A stretch of DNA of 64,000 nt from Nocardiopsis listeri NBRC 13360. Its GTDB lineage: Bacteria; Actinomycetota; Actinomycetes; Streptosporangiales; Streptosporangiaceae. Every line of letters begins with the position of its first letter. The stretch's first letter is position 1. The DNA lies in assembly GCF_001570765.1 (NCBI RefSeq), contig NZ_BCSH01000014.1, positions 33,559 to 97,558 on the forward strand, in the 5' to 3' direction. Shown here piece after piece: positions 62,154 through 64,000 of this stretch. Made by a program: the position numbers and the translations under genes. The notes under the pieces were generated by a model. That model was not told the DNA's origin. It saw only the letters and a list, made by a program, of their open reading frames with translations, and did not search any database.

Positions 62154-62183
62154 GGGCCCTGGGACTTTCGTGTTCCAGGGCCC
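62154..62183 (+). terminator. Terminator after phoU
   Basis: GGGCCCTGGGA (62154-62164) pairs with TTCCAGGGCCC (62173-62183), eleven pairs with one G-T, around an 8-base loop, 30 bases after the phoU stop and followed by TTCG. Confidence 0.82.
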
Positions 62184-62451
62184 TTCGCGTGGGCGGGGGA
62201 GAATCAGGGGCGACTCGGGGGAGGGCTTGGTGTGGGCTTGACCCCGGGGGCGGTCTGGATCCGGACCGGTCAACGTCGGATCAACCCCGTCCGAAATCGT
62301 GATCTAAATCGCTACGAGCGCTCGCGGGGCGTGTTCGTGCGAGGGCGAACCCTACCCCAAGAAGGTAGCCCTGATGTCACGCTTCGGCTGGCCAGCGGGG
62401 GTTCCAGCCCTCTCCGAGGTGTTCCGATCGGGCATCCGAGGCTGCTCGGGT

Positions 62452-62485
62452 ACACTTTGTCAAGCCCTAAAAAGTGTGGCTTGAC
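62452..62485 (+). promoter_or_regulatory. Overlapping inverted repeats upstream of carD
   Basis: Two perfect inverted repeats interlock. ACACTTT (62452-62458) matches AAAGTGT (62471-62477), and GTCAAGCC (62459-62466) matches GGCTTGAC (62478-62485). Paired in RNA they would be either/or (pseudoknot-like or alternating); in DNA they could be operators. The second ends in TTGACC, a possible -35 box. They lie 80-115 bases ahead of carD in an otherwise gene-free stretch (62184-62565). Confidence 0.5.
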
Positions 62486-62529
62486 CTGCGTGTTCGCAAA
62501 GCCAATAGGTACGTTAAGTCACAGATTCA

Positions 62530-62538
62530 TGGTATCCT
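62530..62538 (+). promoter_or_regulatory. Extended -10 promoter of carD
   Basis: TGGTATCCT (62530-62538) is an extended -10 element (TGn plus TATCCT). No good -35 lies at 17 bases (TACGTT), consistent with an extended -10 promoter. The start point would be near 62545, giving a 5' leader of about 20 bases with GGAAGGGG as ribosome site. Confidence 0.5.
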
Positions 62539-62565
62539 TGGTGTAGCGGAAGGGGTACCTGTCAC

Positions 62566-63048
62566 ATGGCTTTCAAGGTCGGCGACACTGTTGTCTACCC
62601 CCATCATGGGGCTGCTCGTATTGAAGCGATCGAAACTCGCACTATTAAGGGCGAGGACAGAACCTACCTCGTTCTGAGGGTTGACAAGGGCGATCTGACG
62701 GTGCGAGTGCCGGCTGCGAACGCCGAGGATGTCGGCGTTCGTGACGTGGTGGGGCAGGAAGGCCTGGACAAGGTCTTCGAGGTGCTGCGGGCACCGCACA
62801 CCGAAGAGCCCACCAACTGGTCGAGGCGCTACAAGGCGAACCTGGAGAAGCTGGCGTCCGGCGACGTCAACAAGGTCGCCGAGGTCGTGCGTGACCTGTG
62901 GCGACGGGACAAGGAACGTGGTCTGTCCGCCGGTGAGAAGCGGATGCTCGCCAAGGCGCGGCAGATTCTCGTCAGTGAACTCGCGCTCGCGGAAAAGACC
63001 AACGAGGACAAGGCCGAGGCCATCCTCGACGACGTTCTTACGGGCTGA
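62566..63048 (+). CDS. carD: RNA polymerase-binding transcription factor CarD
   Basis: The 160-residue protein has the RNA-polymerase-interacting domain ([42 protein letters not shown]) and a helical C-terminal DNA-binding domain ([25 protein letters not shown]) with the conserved tryptophan in TNWSRR. CarD binds the beta subunit and steadies open promoter complexes, mainly at rRNA promoters; it is essential in mycobacteria. It is followed after 22 bases by ispF. Confidence 0.97.
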   Translation: MAFKVGDTVVYPHHGAARIEAIETRTIKGEDRTYLVLRVDKGDLTVRVPAANAEDVGVRDVVGQEGLDKVFEVLRAPHTEEPTNWSRRYKANLEKLASGDVNKVAEVVRDLWRRDKERGLSAGEKRMLAKARQILVSELALAEKTNEDKAEAILDDVLTG

Positions 63049-63070
63049 TGGTCGCGGAATCACGTAATTC

Positions 63071-63550
63071 ATGACGAAAATGCCTCGGGTGGGCGTCGGG
63101 ACCGACGTCCACCCGTTTTCTCCTGGAAGAACACTTTATCTCGCCGGTTTGGAATGGCCTGGCGAAGATGGCGTGAGTGGCCATTCCGATGGTGATGTCG
63201 CCGCTCATGCCGCATGCGATGCGTTGTTGTCCGCCTGCGGACTCGGAGATCTCGGATCCAACTTCGGAACCTCCGATCCTCGGTGGAAGGGCGCCTCGGG
63301 TGTGGCTCTGCTCACGGAGACCGTCTCACGCGTGCACGCCGCCGGTTTCGAGATCGGCAACGTGGCTGTCCAGATCATCAGCAATCGCCCCAAGTTCGCG
63401 CCCCGGCGCGACGAGGCGGAGAAGACGTTCTCCGAGGTCGTGGGCGCGCCCGTGAGCATCTCGGCGACCACCACCGACGGTCTGGGCCTCACCGGCCGGG
63501 GTGAGGGCATCGCGGCCGTCGCGACCGCTCTCTGCGCACCCAAGGACTGA
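63071..63550 (+). CDS. ispF: 2-C-methyl-D-erythritol 2,4-cyclodiphosphate synthase IspF
   Basis: IspF makes methylerythritol cyclodiphosphate in the MEP isoprenoid pathway. The 159 residues show the zinc ligands in VGTDVHPF and [12 protein letters not shown], the [17 protein letters not shown] segment and the C-terminal [17 protein letters not shown]. In most actinomycetes ispD lies between carD and ispF; here only 22 bases separate them. Start at 63071 (a second ATG three codons on is possible). A long hairpin follows. Confidence 0.96.
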   Translation: MTKMPRVGVGTDVHPFSPGRTLYLAGLEWPGEDGVSGHSDGDVAAHAACDALLSACGLGDLGSNFGTSDPRWKGASGVALLTETVSRVHAAGFEIGNVAVQIISNRPKFAPRRDEAEKTFSEVVGAPVSISATTTDGLGLTGRGEGIAAVATALCAPKD

Positions 63551-63568
63551 ACCGAACGCACCACCACC

Positions 63569-63604
63569 TGTGGCCTCCACACCCGAACGGGTGTGGAGGC
63601 CACA
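63569..63604 (+). terminator. Very strong terminator after ispF
   Basis: TGTGGCCTCCACACCCG (63569-63585) is perfectly complementary to 63588-63604; in practice a 16-base-pair stem with a GAAC loop. It lies 18 bases after the ispF stop. Confidence 0.9.
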
Positions 63605-64000
63605 CGTGTTCGCCCGGGAAAGAGGGCCGGTGGCGGCGGGGGAGTAGACCGGGCGGTGGGTGGTGGACGGTGGGCGAAGGGCGAGGGCCGGCGGAGTGGC
63701 GGATGGAGTCGGGGTGGGCCGGTGGAGGCCTGTATCCGGCCCATGACTCCAGCCGTGGCCCTAAGTCCGAAACCCTCCTGAACTGGTGAGAGCGCGGGCT
63801 ACCTCTCCGGGCGGGATGCGGGCTAATCGCGCCCCAGGACTCATCGGGGCCCAGCAGGACTCACCGGGACTTGGGGGACTTCGTAAGGGGCAGGGGACAG
63901 GGGCAAGGAATCCAAGAAGACTTGCATGGGCTTACAGGGGCTTGTAGAGACATGCAGAGAGTTATCCACAGGTTCGTTCCCTCGACCTGGTGGTGGGGTC
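63605..64000. other. Gene-free end of window with a single DnaA-box-like site
   Basis: About 400 bases of G-rich, low-complexity sequence without a supportable gene. Short GGGACT/AGGACTCA-like words recur between about 63836 and 63890. TTATCCACA at 63962-63970 is a perfect DnaA box, but it is alone. A cysS or rRNA methyltransferase gene often follows ispF in related genomes; none begins before the window ends. Confidence 0.5.

Noticed and set aside
62148..62546. 132-codon open frame between phoU and carD
   Set aside because: It begins in the phoU terminator, has no ribosome site and spans the inverted repeats and promoter of carD.
63962..63970. Perfect DnaA box TTATCCACA considered as part of an origin
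   Set aside because: Only one box, with no cluster, AT-rich segment or dnaA/dnaN genes nearby.

Overview
The window comes from a high-GC actinomycete (Actinomycetota). The evidence is mycothiol synthesis (mshA, mshD), SenX3/RegX3 with PHO boxes, GlnR, CarD, Rex, MurT/GatD, the tiny ribosomal protein bS22, frequent GTG/TTG starts and ATGA/GTGA stop-start overlaps. Gene order resembles Streptomyces and Nocardiopsis-type genomes. I infer a Streptosporangiales or Nocardiopsis-like organism, but the species cannot be fixed by reading alone. No rRNA, tRNA, CRISPR array, insertion sequence or replication origin was found.

Layout. 0-6.6 kb (minus strand): a truncated lipoprotein, a nucleoside hydrolase, the phosphate transporter pstC-pstA-pstB with a PHO box but no adjacent pstS, mycothiol synthase mshD, and a secreted or anchored Pro/Thr-rich protein. 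6.8-9.4 kb: GlnR, divergent from a MoaD/ThiS carrier and a glutaredoxin-like protein, then Rex behind a clear Rex operator. 9.5-15.6 kb: the tetrapyrrole operon hemA-hemC-hemD(cobA fusion)-hemB and a primase-polymerase-like protein. 15.6-20.1 kb: a NarL/DesK two-component pair divergent from a three-gene ABC exporter unit. 20.2-25.5 kb: RraA, a PAP2 phosphatase, an acquired RloA-like ATPase with a broken rloB, then hemL and a histidine phosphatase. 25.8-30.7 kb: bS22, an epimerase, a MarR regulator divergent from an unknown protein, a HAD hydrolase, and a membrane protein with an ABM-like tail.

31-34 kb: an LmeA-like lipid-binding protein and a thioredoxin, then a leaderless cysteine-rich leader peptide ahead of the sulfurtransferase sseA and its DUF1416 partner. 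34-39 kb: an unknown 727-residue membrane protein and the lipid II amidation pair murT-gatD. 39-43.4 kb: a DUF4352-like exported protein, YgfZ, a likely small transcript carrying a 12-codon ORF with a near-perfect ribosome binding site, nitrobindin, a GIDE-domain membrane protein and a DsrE protein. 43.5-46.1 kb (minus): mshA-ybjN-gpmA. 46.2-59.2 kb: esterase, DUF523/DUF1722 protein and photolyase, two small hypothetical genes, a BlaI/M56 pair, DUF2516, an 801-residue membrane hydrolase, two tandem zinc metallopeptidases, a DUF2207 protein and dtd. 59.4-62.1 kb: senX3-regX3 divergent from phoU across a PHO box. 62.5-63.6 kb: carD followed directly by ispF, without the ispD usual between them.

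The main functional themes are phosphate control (PHO boxes at pstC and phoU, with SenX3/RegX3), redox and heme (Rex heading the hem operon, mycothiol genes, thioredoxin-like proteins), sulfur (cysteine leader plus sulfurtransferase) and envelope biogenesis. The strongest leads for novelty are the small structured transcript at 41.27-41.46 kb, the leader-peptide control region at 32.2-32.4 kb, the overlapping inverted repeats before carD, and the decayed RloA/RloB defence-like insertion.
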